Part shown: positions 10,605 through 21,320 of the stretch, piece after piece | Position numbering within the stretch: the stretch's first letter is position 1 | How the letters are laid out: each line of letters opens with the position of its first letter | Assembly (NCBI GenBank): GCA_963920705.1 | Contig: OY987236.1 | Location: 4,946,190-5,010,189, forward strand | DNA: 64,000 bases | Origin: Odiellus spinosus | Taxonomy: Eukaryota > Arthropoda > Arachnida > Opiliones > Phalangiidae | Direction: 5' to 3' | Program-made: the position numbers and the translations under genes | The notes under the pieces: generated by a model | The model's input: the letters and a program-made list of their open reading frames with translations, nothing else | Told to the model about the DNA's origin: nothing | The model's database searches: none

Positions 10605-12876
10605 TACACCCCCTGTAAAAATACACCCCCTGTAAAAATACACCCCCTGTAAAAATACACCCCCTGTAAAAATACACCCCCTGTAAAAATACACCCCCTG
10701 TAAAAATGCACCCCCTGTAAAAATACACCCCCCTGTAAAAATACACCCCCTGTAAAAATACACCCCCTGTAAAAATATACCCCCTGTAAAAATACATCCC
10801 CTGTAAAAATACACCCCCCGTAAAAATACACCCCCCGTAAAAATACACCCCCCGTAAAAATACACCCCCCGTAAAAATACACCCCCCGTAAAAATACACC
10901 CCCCGTAAAAATACACCCCCTGTAAAAATACACCCCCTGTAAAAATACACCCCCTGTAAAAATACACCCCCTGTAAAAATACACCCCCCTGTAAAAATAC
11001 ACCCCTGTAAAAATACACCCCCTGTAAAAATACACCCCTTGTAAAAATACACCCCCTGTAAAAATACACCCCTTGTAAAAATACACCCCCTGTAAAAATA
11101 CACCCCTTGTAAAAATACACCCCTTGTAAAAATACACCCCCTGTAAAAATACACCCCCTGTAAAAATACCCCCCTGTAAAAATACACCCCCTTTAAAATA
11201 CACCCCCTGTAAAAATCACCCCCTGTAAAAATGCACCCCCTGTAAAAATACACCCCCTGTAAAAATACACCCCCTTTAAATATACACCCCCTGTAAAAAT
11301 ACACCCCCTGTAAAAATACACCCCCTGTAAAAATACACCCCCTGTAAAAATACACCCCCTTTAAAAATACACCCCCTGTAAAAATACACCCCCTGTAAAA
11401 ATATACCCCCTGTAAAAATACACCCCCTGTAAAAATACACCCCCTGTAAAAACACACCCCCTGTAAAAATATACCCCCTGTAAAAATACACCCCCTGTAA
11501 AAATACACCCCCTGTAAAATAAAACACCCCTTTTTTGAAAATAAAACACCCCTTTTTGGAAAATAAAACAACCATTTTTTGAAAGTAAAACACCCCTTTT
11601 TTGAAAATAAAACACCCTTTTTTTGATAATGAAACACCCCTTTTTTTGAAAATAAAACACCCCTTTTTTGAAAATAAAACACCTCTTTTTTGAAAATAAA
11701 ACACCCCTTTTTGTAAAAAAAATAAATAATAAATACACCCCCGGTAAAAAAAAATAAATAATAAATACACCCCCTGTAAAAAAATAATAAATACAACCCC
11801 TGTAAAAAAAATAATAATAAATACACCCCCTGTAAAAAAAATAAATACACCCCCTGTAAAAAAAATAAACACCCCTTTTTTGATAATAAAACACCCCATT
11901 TTTGAAAATAAAACACCCTTTTTTTGAAAATAAAACACCCCTTTTTTTTGAAAATAAAACACCCCTTTTTTGAAAATAAAACACCCCTTTTTTGAAAATA
12001 AAACACCCCTTTTTTGAAAATAAAACACCCCTTTTTTGAAAATAAAACACCCCTTTTTTGAAAAAAAAAACATTTTAAAAAAAAAACACCTTTTTTTGAA
12101 AATAAAACACCCCTTTTTTGAAAATAAAACACCCCTTTTTTGAAAATAAAACACCCCTTTTTTGAAAATAAAACACCCCTTTTTTGAAAATAAAACACCC
12201 CTTTTTTGAAAATAAAACACCCCTTTTTTGAAAATAAAACACCCCTTTTTGAAAATAAAACACCCCTTTTTTGAAAATAAAACACCCCTTTTTGAAAATA
12301 AAACACCCCTTTTTTGAAAATAAAACACCCCTTTTTTGAAAATAAAACACCCCTTTTTTGAAAATAAAACACCCCTTTTTTGAAAATAAAACAACCATTT
12401 TTTGAAAGTAAAACACCCCTTTTTTGAAAATAAAACACCCCTTTTTTGATAATAAAACACCCCTTTTTTCGAAAGTAAAACACCCCTTTTTTTGAAAGTA
12501 AAACACCCCTTTTTTTGAAAATAATACACCCCTTTTTTGAAAGTAAAACACCCCTTTTTTGAAAGTAAAACACCCCTTTTTTTGAAAATAAAACACCCCT
12601 TTTTTTGAAAATAAAACACCCCTTTTTTGAAAATAAAACACCCCTTTTTGAAAATAAAACACCCCTTTTTTGAAAATAAAACACCCCTTTTTTGAAAATA
12701 AAACACCCCTTTTTTGAAAATAAAACACCCCTTTTCTGAAAATAAAACACCCTTTTTTTGAAAATAAAACACCCCTTTTTTGAAAATAAAACACCCCTTT
12801 TTTGAAAATAAAACACCCCTTTTTTTGAAAATAAAACACCCCTTTTTTGAAAATAAAACACCCCTTTTTTGAAAAT
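10605..12876 (-). repeat. Higher-order satellite unit, copy A (~2.27 kb)
   Basis: Composite unit made of 17-mers (10605–11519, including six CCCCCCGT variants at 10812–10913 and a CCCTTTAAATATACACC marker at about 11271), 22-mers (11520–11713), about six A/T-rich hybrid units (11714–11868), then 22-mers to about 12876. Matching landmarks recur at +2271 bp: the first CCCCCCGT at 10812 and 13083, AAAAATCACC at 11211 and 13482, TTTTGATAAT at 11621 and 13892, TTGTAAAAAA at 11711 and 13982. Confidence 0.9.
11714..11868 (-). repeat. A/T-rich hybrid satellite units
   Basis: About six units in which the 17-mer core (ATACACCCCCTGTAAAA) is joined to a variable A7–A9, TAAATAATAA segment, about 25–34 bp each. 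The same cluster recurs at about 13983–14139, and a related but diverged one at 15156–15335. This is a third family derived from the 17-mer by insertion of A/T-rich sequence. Confidence 0.85.
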
Positions 12877-15150
12877 ACACCCCCTGTAAAAATACACCCC
12901 CTGTAAAAATACACCCCCTGTAAAAATACACCCCCTGTAAAAATACACCCCCTGTAAAAATACACCCCCTGTAAAAATTCACCCCCTGTAAAAATACACC
13001 CCCCTGTAAAAATACACCCCCTGTAAAAATACACCCCCTGTAAAAATATACCCCCTGTAAAAATACATCCCCTGTAAAAATACACCCCCCGTAAAAATAC
13101 ACCCCCCGTAAAAATACACCCCCCGTAAAAATACACCCCCCGTAAAAATACACCCCCCGTAAAAATACACCCCCCGTAAAAATACACCCCCCGTAAAAAT
13201 ACACCCCCTGTAAAAATACACCCCCTGTAAAAATACACCCCCTGTAAAAATACACCCCCCTGTAAAAATACACCCCTGTAAAAATACACCCCCTGTAAAA
13301 ATACACCCCTTGTAAAAATACACCCCCTGTAAAAATACACCCCTTGTAAAAATACACCCCCTGTAAAAATACACCCCTTGTAAAAATACACCCCTTGTAA
13401 AAATACACCCCCTGTAAAAATACACCCCCTGTAAAAATACCCCCCTGTAAAAATACACCCCCTTTAAAATACACCCCCTGTAAAAATCACCCCCTGTAAA
13501 AATGCACCCCCTGTAAAAATACACCCCCTGTAAAAATACACCCCCTGTAAAAATACACCCCCTTTAAATATACACCCCCTGTAAAAATACACCCCCTGTA
13601 AAAATACACCCCCTGTAAAAATACACCCCCTGTAAAAATACACCCCCTGTAAAAATACACCCCCTGTAAAAATACACCCCCTGTAAAAATATACCCCCTG
13701 TAAAAATACACCCCCTGTAAAAATACACCCCCTGTAAAAACACACCCCCTGTAAAAATATACCCCCTGTAAAAATACACCCCCTGTAAAATAAAACACCC
13801 CTTTTTTGAAAATAAAACACCCCTTTTTGGAAAATAAAACAACCATTTTTTGAAAGTAAAACACCCCTTTTTTGAAAATAAAACACCCTTTTTTTGATAA
13901 TGAAACACCCCTTTTTTTGAAAATAAAACACCCCTTTTTTGAAAATAAAACACCTCTTTTTTGAAAATAAAACACCCCTTTTTGTAAAAAAAATAAATAA
14001 TAAATACACCCCCGGTAAAAAAAATAAATAATAAATACACCCCCTGTAAAAAAATAATAAATACAACCCCTGTAAAAAAAATAATAATAAATACACCCCC
14101 TGTAAAAAAAATAAATACACCCCCTGTAAAAAAAATAAACACCCCTTTTTTGATAATAAAACACCCCATTTTTGAAAATAAAACACCCCTTTTTTGAAAA
14201 TAAAACGCCCCTTTTTTGAAAATAAAACACCCCTTTTTTGAAAATAAAACACCCCTTTTTTGAAAATAAAACACCCCTTTTTTGAAAATAAAACACCCCT
14301 TTTTTGAAAAAAAAAAACATTTTAAAAAAAAAACACCTTTTTTTGAAAATAAAACACCCCTTTTTTGAAAATAAAACACCCCTTTTTTGAAAATAAAACA
14401 CCCCTTTTTTGAAAATAAAACACCCCTTTTTTGAAAATAAAACACCCCTTTTTTGAAAATAAAACACCCCTTTTTGAAAATAAAACACCCCTTTTTGAAA
14501 ATAAAACACCCCTTTTTTGAAAATAAAACACCCCTTTTTGAAAATAAAACACCCCTTTTTTGAAAATAAAACACCCCTTTTTTGAAAATAAAACACCCCT
14601 TTTTTGAAAATAAAACAACCATTTTTTGAAAGTAAAACACCCCTTTTTTGAAAATAAAACACCCCTTTTTTGATAATAAAACACCCCTTTTTTCGAAAGT
14701 AAAACACCCCTTTTTTTGAAAGTAAAACACCCCTTTTTTTGAAAATAATACACCCCTTTTTTGAAAGTAAAACACCCCTTTTTTGAAAGTAAAACACCCC
14801 TTTTTTTGAAAATAAAACACCCCTTTTTTTGAAAATAAAACACCCCTTTTTTGAAAATAAAACACCCCTTTTTGAAAATAAAACACCCCTTTTTTGAAAG
14901 TAAAACACCCCTTTTTTTGAAAATAAAACACCCCTTTTTTTGAAAATAAAACACCCCTTTTTTGAAAATAAAACACCCCTTTTTGAAAATAAAACACCCC
15001 TTTTTTGAAAATAAAACACCCCTTTTTTGAAAATAAAACACCCCTTTTTTGAAAATAAAACACCCCTTTTTTGAAAATAAAACACCCCTTTTCTGAAAAT
15101 AAAACACCCTTTTTTTGAAAATAAAACACCCCTTTTTTGAAAATAAAATA
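12877..15150 (-). repeat. Higher-order satellite unit, copy B (~2.27 kb)
   Basis: Tandem repeat of 10605–12876 with the same internal order of 17-mers, 22-mers, A/T hybrids and 22-mers. Small differences are unit-number changes: seven rather than six CCCCCCGT units, and one extra 17-mer shifting the CCCTTTAAA landmark to +2288. About four extra 22-mers near the right end shift the CCCCTTTTCTGAAAAT landmark (about 12731 and 15090). Confidence 0.9.
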
Positions 15151-16411
15151 CCCCTTTTTGTAAAAAAAAAATAAATAATAAATACACCCCCTGAAAAAAA
15201 AATATTAAATACACCCCCTGTAAAAAAATAAATAAAAAATACACCCCCTGTAAAAAAAAATAATAAATACACCCCCTGTAAAAACAAATAATAAATACAC
15301 CCCTGTAAAAACAAATAAATAATAAATACACCCCCTGTAAAAATACACCCATTGTAAAAATACACCCCCTGTAAAAATACACCCCCTGTAAAAATACACC
15401 CCCTTTAAAAATATACCCCCTGTAAAAACACACCCCCTGTAAAAACACACCCCCTGTAAAAATACACCCCCTGTAAAAATATACCCCCTGTAAAAATACA
15501 CCCCCTTTAAAAATATACCCCCTGTAAAAACACACCCCCTGTAAAAATACACCCCCTGTAAAAATATACCCCCTGTAAAAATACACCCCCTGTAAAAATA
15601 CACCCCCCTGTAAAAATACACCCACCTGTAAAAATACACCCCCTGTAAAAATACACCCCCTGTAAAAATATACCCCCTGTAAAAATATACCCCCTGTAAA
15701 AATACACCCCCTGTAAAAATACACCCCCTGTAAAAATATACCCCCTGTAAAAATACACCCCCTGTAAAAATACACCCCCTGTAAAATAAAACACCCCTTT
15801 TTTGAAAATAAAACACCCTCTTTTGAAAAAAACATTTTTTTTTAAAAAAACACCTTTTTTTGAAAATAAAACACCCCTTTTTTGAAAATAAAACACCCCA
15901 TTTTTGAAAATAAAACACCCCTTTTTTGAAAATAAAACACCCCTTTTTTGAAAATAAAACAACCATTTTTTGAAAGTAAAACACCCCTTTTTTGAAAATA
16001 AAACACCCCTTTTTTGATAATAAAACACCCCTTTTTTCGAAAGAAAAACACCCCTTTTTTTGAAAGTAAAACACCCCTTTTTTTGAAAATAATACACCCC
16101 TTTTCTTGAAAGTAAAACACCCCTTTTTTTGAAAATAAAACACCCCTTTTTTTGAAAATAAAACACCCCTTTTTTGAAAGTAAAACACCCCTTTTTGAAA
16201 ATAAAACACCCCTTTTTGAAAATAAAACACCCCTTTTTTGAAAATAAAACACCCCTTTTTGAAAATAAAACACCCCTTTTTGAAAATAAAACACCCCTTT
16301 TTTGAAAATAAAACACCCCTTTTTTGAAAATAAAACACCCCTTTTTTGAAAATAAAACATCCCTTTTTTGAAAATAAAACACCCCTTTTTTGAAAATAAA
16401 ACACCCCTTTT
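15151..16411 (-). repeat. Partial third composite satellite segment
   Basis: The order is A/T hybrids (15156–15335), 17-mers (about 15336–15784) and 22-mers (15785–16411), similar to but not colinear with the two 2.27-kb copies. The 17-to-22 junction at about 15784 (TGTAAAATAAAACACCCC) and the following GAAAAAAACATTT variant resemble the junction at about 9066, suggesting a common origin for those two boundaries. Confidence 0.85.
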
Positions 16412-17015
16412 TAGAAAATAAAACACCCCATGAAAATAAAACACCGCATGAAAATAAAACACCGCATGAAAATAAAACACCGCTTGAAAATAAAACACCG
16501 CTTGAAAATAAAATACTTCTTGAAAATAAAATACCCCTTGAAAAGAAAACACGCCTGGAAAATAAAATACTTCTTGAAAATAAAATACCCCTTGAAAAGA
16601 AAACACGCCTGGAAAATAAAACACGTTCTGAAAATAAAACACTCTTTTAAATTAACACTCTTTGAAAATATAACACCCTTTGAAAATAAAACACCCTTTG
16701 AAAATAAAACACCCTTTGAAAATAAAACACCCTTTGAAAATAAAACACCCTTTGAAAATAAAACACCCTTTGAAAATAAAACACCCTTTGAAAATAAAAC
16801 ACCCTTTGAAAATAAAACACCCTTTGAAAATAAAACACCCTTTGAAAATAAAACATGGTTTGAAAACACACTTTGAAAATAAAACAAGCTTTGAACATAA
16901 AACAAGCTTTAAAAATAAAACACGCCTTGAAAATAAAAGACCCTTTGAAAATAAAACACCCTTTGAAAATAAAGCACGCTTTGAAAACAAAACACTTTTT
17001 GAAAATAAAACACGA
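16412..17015 (-). repeat. Degenerate 18-bp edge of the satellite
   Basis: Units shorten to 18 bp and diversify: ACACCGCATGAAAATAAA, ACACCGCTTGAAAATAAA, ATACTTCTTGAAAATAAA, then about eleven clean ACACCCTTTGAAAATAAA copies (about 16672–16855). Increasingly diverged copies follow to about 17015. The GAAAATAAA half matches the 22-mer. Decay toward unique DNA is typical of an array boundary. Confidence 0.93.
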
Positions 17016-17432
17016 TTTAAATTTGGCGCCTTTATAAATAGTTGCTAGAATGACCGCATTTTACGCTGGCGTTATTCATAGTATATACACGATCCGTGTC
17101 TGAATAATCTGATGTGGGCCAGTGGGCGACACTGGGCGCGCATTTTCACAAACAACAGACGTGATTTTACACTGCCCAAAGTGCCGACCGGATAAACCTA
17201 GGAATATAATACTCGTCACTTGTGCCCCTTCATGCTCTTAGGATAAACTGAGCCTTTACAAGCAAGGGAAATTCTTGACTTTCTGGTTCAAAACTTCAAA
17301 TAGGGAAGTTTAATTTTCCAGATCTGGCATCCTGGCGCGTTGTTTTTTTTAAAAAAAAAAAAAACCCTAGCTAATTAACGGTTTCTTAGTTAATCATCTT
17401 ACCTAAAGCTTGTGGGCTTTTGTCCCTGAAAA
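17016..17432. other. Spacer between satellite and Dim1 gene
   Basis: About 417 bp of unique, less AT-rich sequence must contain the Dim1 promoter and 5' UTR unless an upstream exon lies beyond the array. I see no convincing TATA box. An interrupted T/A run (about 17341–17364) lies shortly upstream of the start codon. Confidence 0.5.
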
Positions 17433-17861
17433 ATGTCCTTTTTACTTCAACATCTTCACAACGGTTGGCAAGTGGACCAAGCCATTCTTTCTGAAGAAGA
17501 CCGTGTCGTAGTTATTCGTTTTGGCCACGACTGGGATCCAACCTGTATGAAGATGGACGAAGTTTTATACAGTATAGCTGAAAAAGTGAAAAATTTTGCG
17601 GTAGTTTATTTGGTGGACATTACGGAAGTGCCGGATTTCAATAAGATGTACGAGTTGTACGATCCGTGCACGTGTATGTTCTTTTTCCGCAATAAACACA
17701 TTATGATTGATCTCGGTACCGGGAATAATAATAAAATAAACTGGGCTTTGGAAGATAAACAAGAAATGATAGATATACTCGAGACGGTCTATAGAGGCGC
17801 TCGTAAAGGCAGAGGTTTAGTTGTTTCTCCCAAAGACTACTCTACCAAGTACAGATATTAA
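17433..17861 (+). CDS. Dim1: Dim1/TXNL4A U5 snRNP thioredoxin-fold protein
   Basis: Complete 142-aa frame, the usual family length, differing from animal orthologues at only a few positions. It begins MSFLLQHLHNGWQVDQAILS and ends SPKDYSTKYRY. The family (human TXNL4A, yeast Dib1) is a component of the U5 and U4/U6.U5 snRNP required for pre-mRNA splicing in the nucleus; it has a thioredoxin fold without the catalytic CxxC. Conserved Cys38 and Cys79 are present. Residue 81, normally Val in the orthologues I recall, is Cys here, giving a C-T-C at 79–81. The gene has no intron in its coding region. A variant poly(A) signal ATTAAA lies at 17903–17908. The intact, strongly conserved frame argues for a working gene; a recent retrocopy cannot be excluded from this window alone. 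Confidence 0.97.
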   Translation: MSFLLQHLHNGWQVDQAILSEEDRVVVIRFGHDWDPTCMKMDEVLYSIAEKVKNFAVVYLVDITEVPDFNKMYELYDPCTCMFFFRNKHIMIDLGTGNNNKINWALEDKQEMIDILETVYRGARKGRGLVVSPKDYSTKYRY

Positions 17862-19384
17862 AAAATAAGATTTCTAACTTTGTATTACATTTTACAAAAA
17901 GAATTAAATATGTGTAATTTGAATCTTTCTAATGATTGGATCGTGGTTAAGAAGGGGAATTTTCTTGAAACTGACCTCCTTCAACCCCTTGGTCAGATTT
18001 ATTTAATAGTGTGGCTGCTGTGGCATGCTACAAGAGGCCATGAAGGCCTCTAACTAATGGGTACAAAAGATTCACTACATTATTTTAATGTGAAACAGTT
18101 TAATTGGATAGAGAATGAGTTGATTAACGAATATCAAATACTATCTCCACTGTTTCATGGTTACTATTTATTAAAGATCCGGCCAATTCTGGTTAAACAA
18201 TTGATTACAATAAACTGCGCAATCTTTTGAAACCTTTAGGGGGCTTTGCACAGAGATTAATTTGTCTCAATTTTGGTACGTAATCAATCAGTCTAAGGGT
18301 AAGAGTGACTGAAAAGCTTCCATAGTTTAAAAAACAAGTACACCATATGAGAACCTTTTTAATTAAAATTTTAATAATATTATAACCATGGAATTTCCAG
18401 TTTTTAAAAGTAATAAATACACCATAATGACCACTGGTGGGAGTTATTTGAACGAGGTTATGCTTCTCGATATTATTCTAGGTAGTAGTGGCGAAAATTT
18501 AGCGTAGACTATTACGATACCTTAAAAATTACATTAGGCCTAATTACTTCAGTTTTTTGTTCAATGCAGCGAGTTCATTAACACGGAGTAGATCTCCCCC
18601 AAGTTACACGAACCTGGTATCTCATAGACATGTAATTAGACAGTTGTACCCAAATCTTGGAAAATTTGTTGATTTAGGGACCTAACACTGATTTTAGAGA
18701 ATTCTGGTGACTAGATGTAAGCCCTGGAAAGTAATTCGCCCACCCCTTAACTATTGAAAGCTTTATGGTTGGAGGTACAGAAAAATATATATTCCAACGC
18801 TCAATGTTGACAGGACTTATTTCTATTTTGTTATCAGCCTATAAGGTCTCTAAAATACCATAAAAAATCCATATTTGGTCCCTAACTCACCCAATTTCGT
18901 TAGAAAATGGTATAACATTTAAAAACCCTGTACCCAGCCCCGCCTAAACTTTGTTTTTTTTTCCCCGAAACTGAATAAATCTCACCTACCTATAAAATTT
19001 TTGCTCCCTATTTCATCCGATAGTATTTTCGTGAAGTCCATATTTATCCTTTTTATTTTTCGAATTTTGCTGAAAGCCCTGCATTGATACGGAGTAGCTT
19101 TTTCCAACTAAACGTTAGTTTTAAGAATGTTACGAGTCTTAATTAGCGATTTTTAAACCTTTGTAGCAGCTGAAAATAAAAGGAAAATAATTGTAATAGA
19201 ACCTCAAAATGTGTTACGAACCCTGAATGATCCCATCATTATTCTGCTATATTTGAGTAAAATTTTCATAGAAGAACAGTAATTTTTTTGGGAAAAGTAC
19301 GCACAATAAGATATTAAGATTTATTGACATTTCACATTTACAATAAATAGACAATATTCTGGTTGGTATTGTTTTTCTTTTTAA

Positions 19385-19494
19385 AAGGGAATATAACATC
19401 AAAAATTTATTTGTTTAAAATAAACTTGACAAAATTTCATGCCATTCAACTGGCAAAAAAATCACCAATAAAATAGTGAAGTGTTATATTCTCT
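19385..19494. mobile_element. Small TTAA-flanked MITE
   Basis: A 110-bp element bounded by TTAA at 19381–19384 and 19495–19498. The ends are inverted: AAGGGAATATAACA on the left and TGTTATATTCTCT on the right. It has no coding capacity. Confidence 0.6.
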
Positions 19495-20320
19495 TTAAAA
19501 TTCTAATGACAAAAAGCCTCAGAGGTAAAAGAAAAATAAAACACATTTCTATATAGAAACTGCTCTTTTAAAAATACGCGGCAATTATAAATTACAAAAC
19601 CTTTGTACTCGCGTTAACTCCAAAATTAGATCAAGGAGCTCACATTTTCTGCTTTGGAAAATTTTTATACAAAATGACGATAGGTGAAAAGCAATATCAA
19701 ATGACTACTCTAATTGATCGATTGTAACGAATCGAAATTAAAATGATTTTCCTTTTCACCCTCCCTTTAAGATCGTTAATGCCCGCGTCAAGATAATCAA
19801 GTTTTTGCTTACAATCTGTTATTTAAGAGGCAAACTTGCAATATTCTAACCCTAGTCTAGACACCAATGCCACAAGCATTAACGATCTTATTTTTAAAAC
19901 AGAAAACTACGCTCCTAATCTTATTTACCTTTCTGAAATAATACTGTAAAAACAATGAAACGAACACCCGATTAACAGAATTATTTCTGCACTAAATACA
20001 TCTTTGGCACGGTTTTTTAATTATTTACTACATTTACAGTTATGACCCACACTGTACCAAGGCTTAGATAAAGTTCAGTTGATTTTGAGATTGAAGAGTG
20101 TATGAGTAATTGAGTATAAATAATACTATTTATACTCATCCAAGATTGAAGCAAAAATATCAATGTAGTGCCAAGACTTATTGAATGTGATTTACAGTTA
20201 CAAGTATTCAAACTTCAAGGGTTACCACTTTGCCAAAATTGGGCAATTGAAATTCCCCGATTTATCCTGACCAAATGAGCTATAACATCCTCTTTTTTTC
20301 CACTACATCTAAGCAATGAT

Positions 20321-20366
20321 GTACAGTGGAAGGCTAGCGAAGCGCTTCGCAAGCCTTCCACTGTAC
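20321..20366. repeat. 46-bp near-perfect palindrome
   Basis: Arms GTACAGTGGAAGGCT and AGCCTTCCACTGTAC enclose a fully palindromic GC-rich core, GCGAAGCGCTTCGC. The only asymmetry is one A/A position pair between arm and core. There is no spacer, so it could extrude as a cruciform. No target duplication was recognised. Confidence 0.85.
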
Positions 20367-21209
20367 TAAATTCAGTGAAGCTTGCCCATCATATAAGATC
20401 AAATTCCCTGACCTTTTGCCTCAATTTTCTATTTCCTTGACCCATGGCAAACCAGTTAGTAATTACTCATTAAATTTAGAAGTACAAGTCAATGCCCAAC
20501 TAATATTGTAACGGTTTCATTAGGCCTAGTCAGAGTCTTGAACATACACCTGGTGGCCAAAAAGTGAAGCTGTATACCATATAGCCTTGCAAATGATATT
20601 TCTTTTAACCATATTAAAAATCGTTCACTAAACACAGGAGATGGCTAGTTTCCTAAAGTAACCAGAGTTAGCTTAACACACATCATGGTGACAGATCGAT
20701 TTAATTAGGTCATCCACTCTAAAATTAGATCCTAAGCCTTTGCGACAAACTCAGTCTTTCTATTTGAAACTCGTCTGTTATTTTAGCAACTTAAGCCTCG
20801 GTGACAGAGTGGGAAATTACTGAATAAGGTAGATTCTTTGAACACCGTGTTAAAAGTTTATATTATTATTTTGAGAGGCACGGAAAAGGTCAAAAAGGTC
20901 CACTCTCATTGCGAACAAAACACAAAATAAATATAAAGTTCTATTATTTGAGATTTTTCTGTAACTTGTCTCACCTTGAGGTTAACCACGCCACTCTAAA
21001 TTTATATAATACATACGATATATAATTCTGATTGGTCTCATTATATTTTATGTTCGAATCCGCGTGGCCGAGAAAGAGATTCACCGAATGAGATTTGCTT
21101 TTTTTAGAATCTAATCGTCAATGGTCCGTCTACATTGCCAACGTTTTTTACGCGTTAAAGCAGTAGGAAGATAGTTCGAATCAAAGTCTTTCTTTCAACC
21201 CGATAATTG

Positions 21210-21320
21210 TTATACTTCCGTATGTTGGAACTCTAGTTCTAGTTCGCTATCGCTTGTTGAACTCGAACATTCGGAGGACGGTGGAGTTTCGAGTACCGGG
21301 ATATTTAATTCCAAGTAATC
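21210..21320 (-). CDS. FGFR: FGFR C-terminal tail exon with PLC-gamma docking tyrosine
   Basis: A 37-codon terminal exon after acceptor CTCACTAG|GATTAC, in phase 0 with the preceding kinase exon (…[12 protein letters not shown]). YLEL matches the conserved FGFR tail tyrosine motif (YLDL) that binds PLC-gamma. The rest is Ser/Glu-rich ([19 protein letters not shown]) and ends in TAA at 21210–21212. It is separated from the last kinase exon by a 1.4-kb intron holding a hAT-like MITE. Confidence 0.87.
   Translation of the reverse strand, partial: DYLELNIPVLETPPSSECSSSTSDSELELEFQHTEV

Larger units (their letters stand above)
17862..21209. other. Intergenic region between convergent genes
   Basis: This AT-rich stretch separates the 3' ends of Dim1 (+) and the FGF receptor (−). 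No open frame looks coding. It contains a small TTAA-flanked foldback (19385–19494) and a 46-bp palindrome (20321–20366). The FGFR 3' UTR should lie just below 21210, but I could not pick a convincing poly(A) signal on the minus strand. Confidence 0.5.

Noticed and set aside
5973-16642. Long minus-strand open frames (up to 1,230 aa) across 17-mer and 22-mer arrays
   Set aside because: Same cause: neither monomer contains a stop on its G-rich strand and neither length is a multiple of 3. Frames pass freely between unrelated repeat families, which a real gene would not do.
1-17015. CRISPR-like array
   Set aside because: Units are head-to-tail without unique spacers, and the window is from an animal genome.
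20986-21080. Possible tRNA gene (GTTCGAATCC box near CGTGGCCGAG)
   Set aside because: The bases around the T-loop motif do not form a T stem, and no complete cloverleaf with acceptor stem could be drawn.
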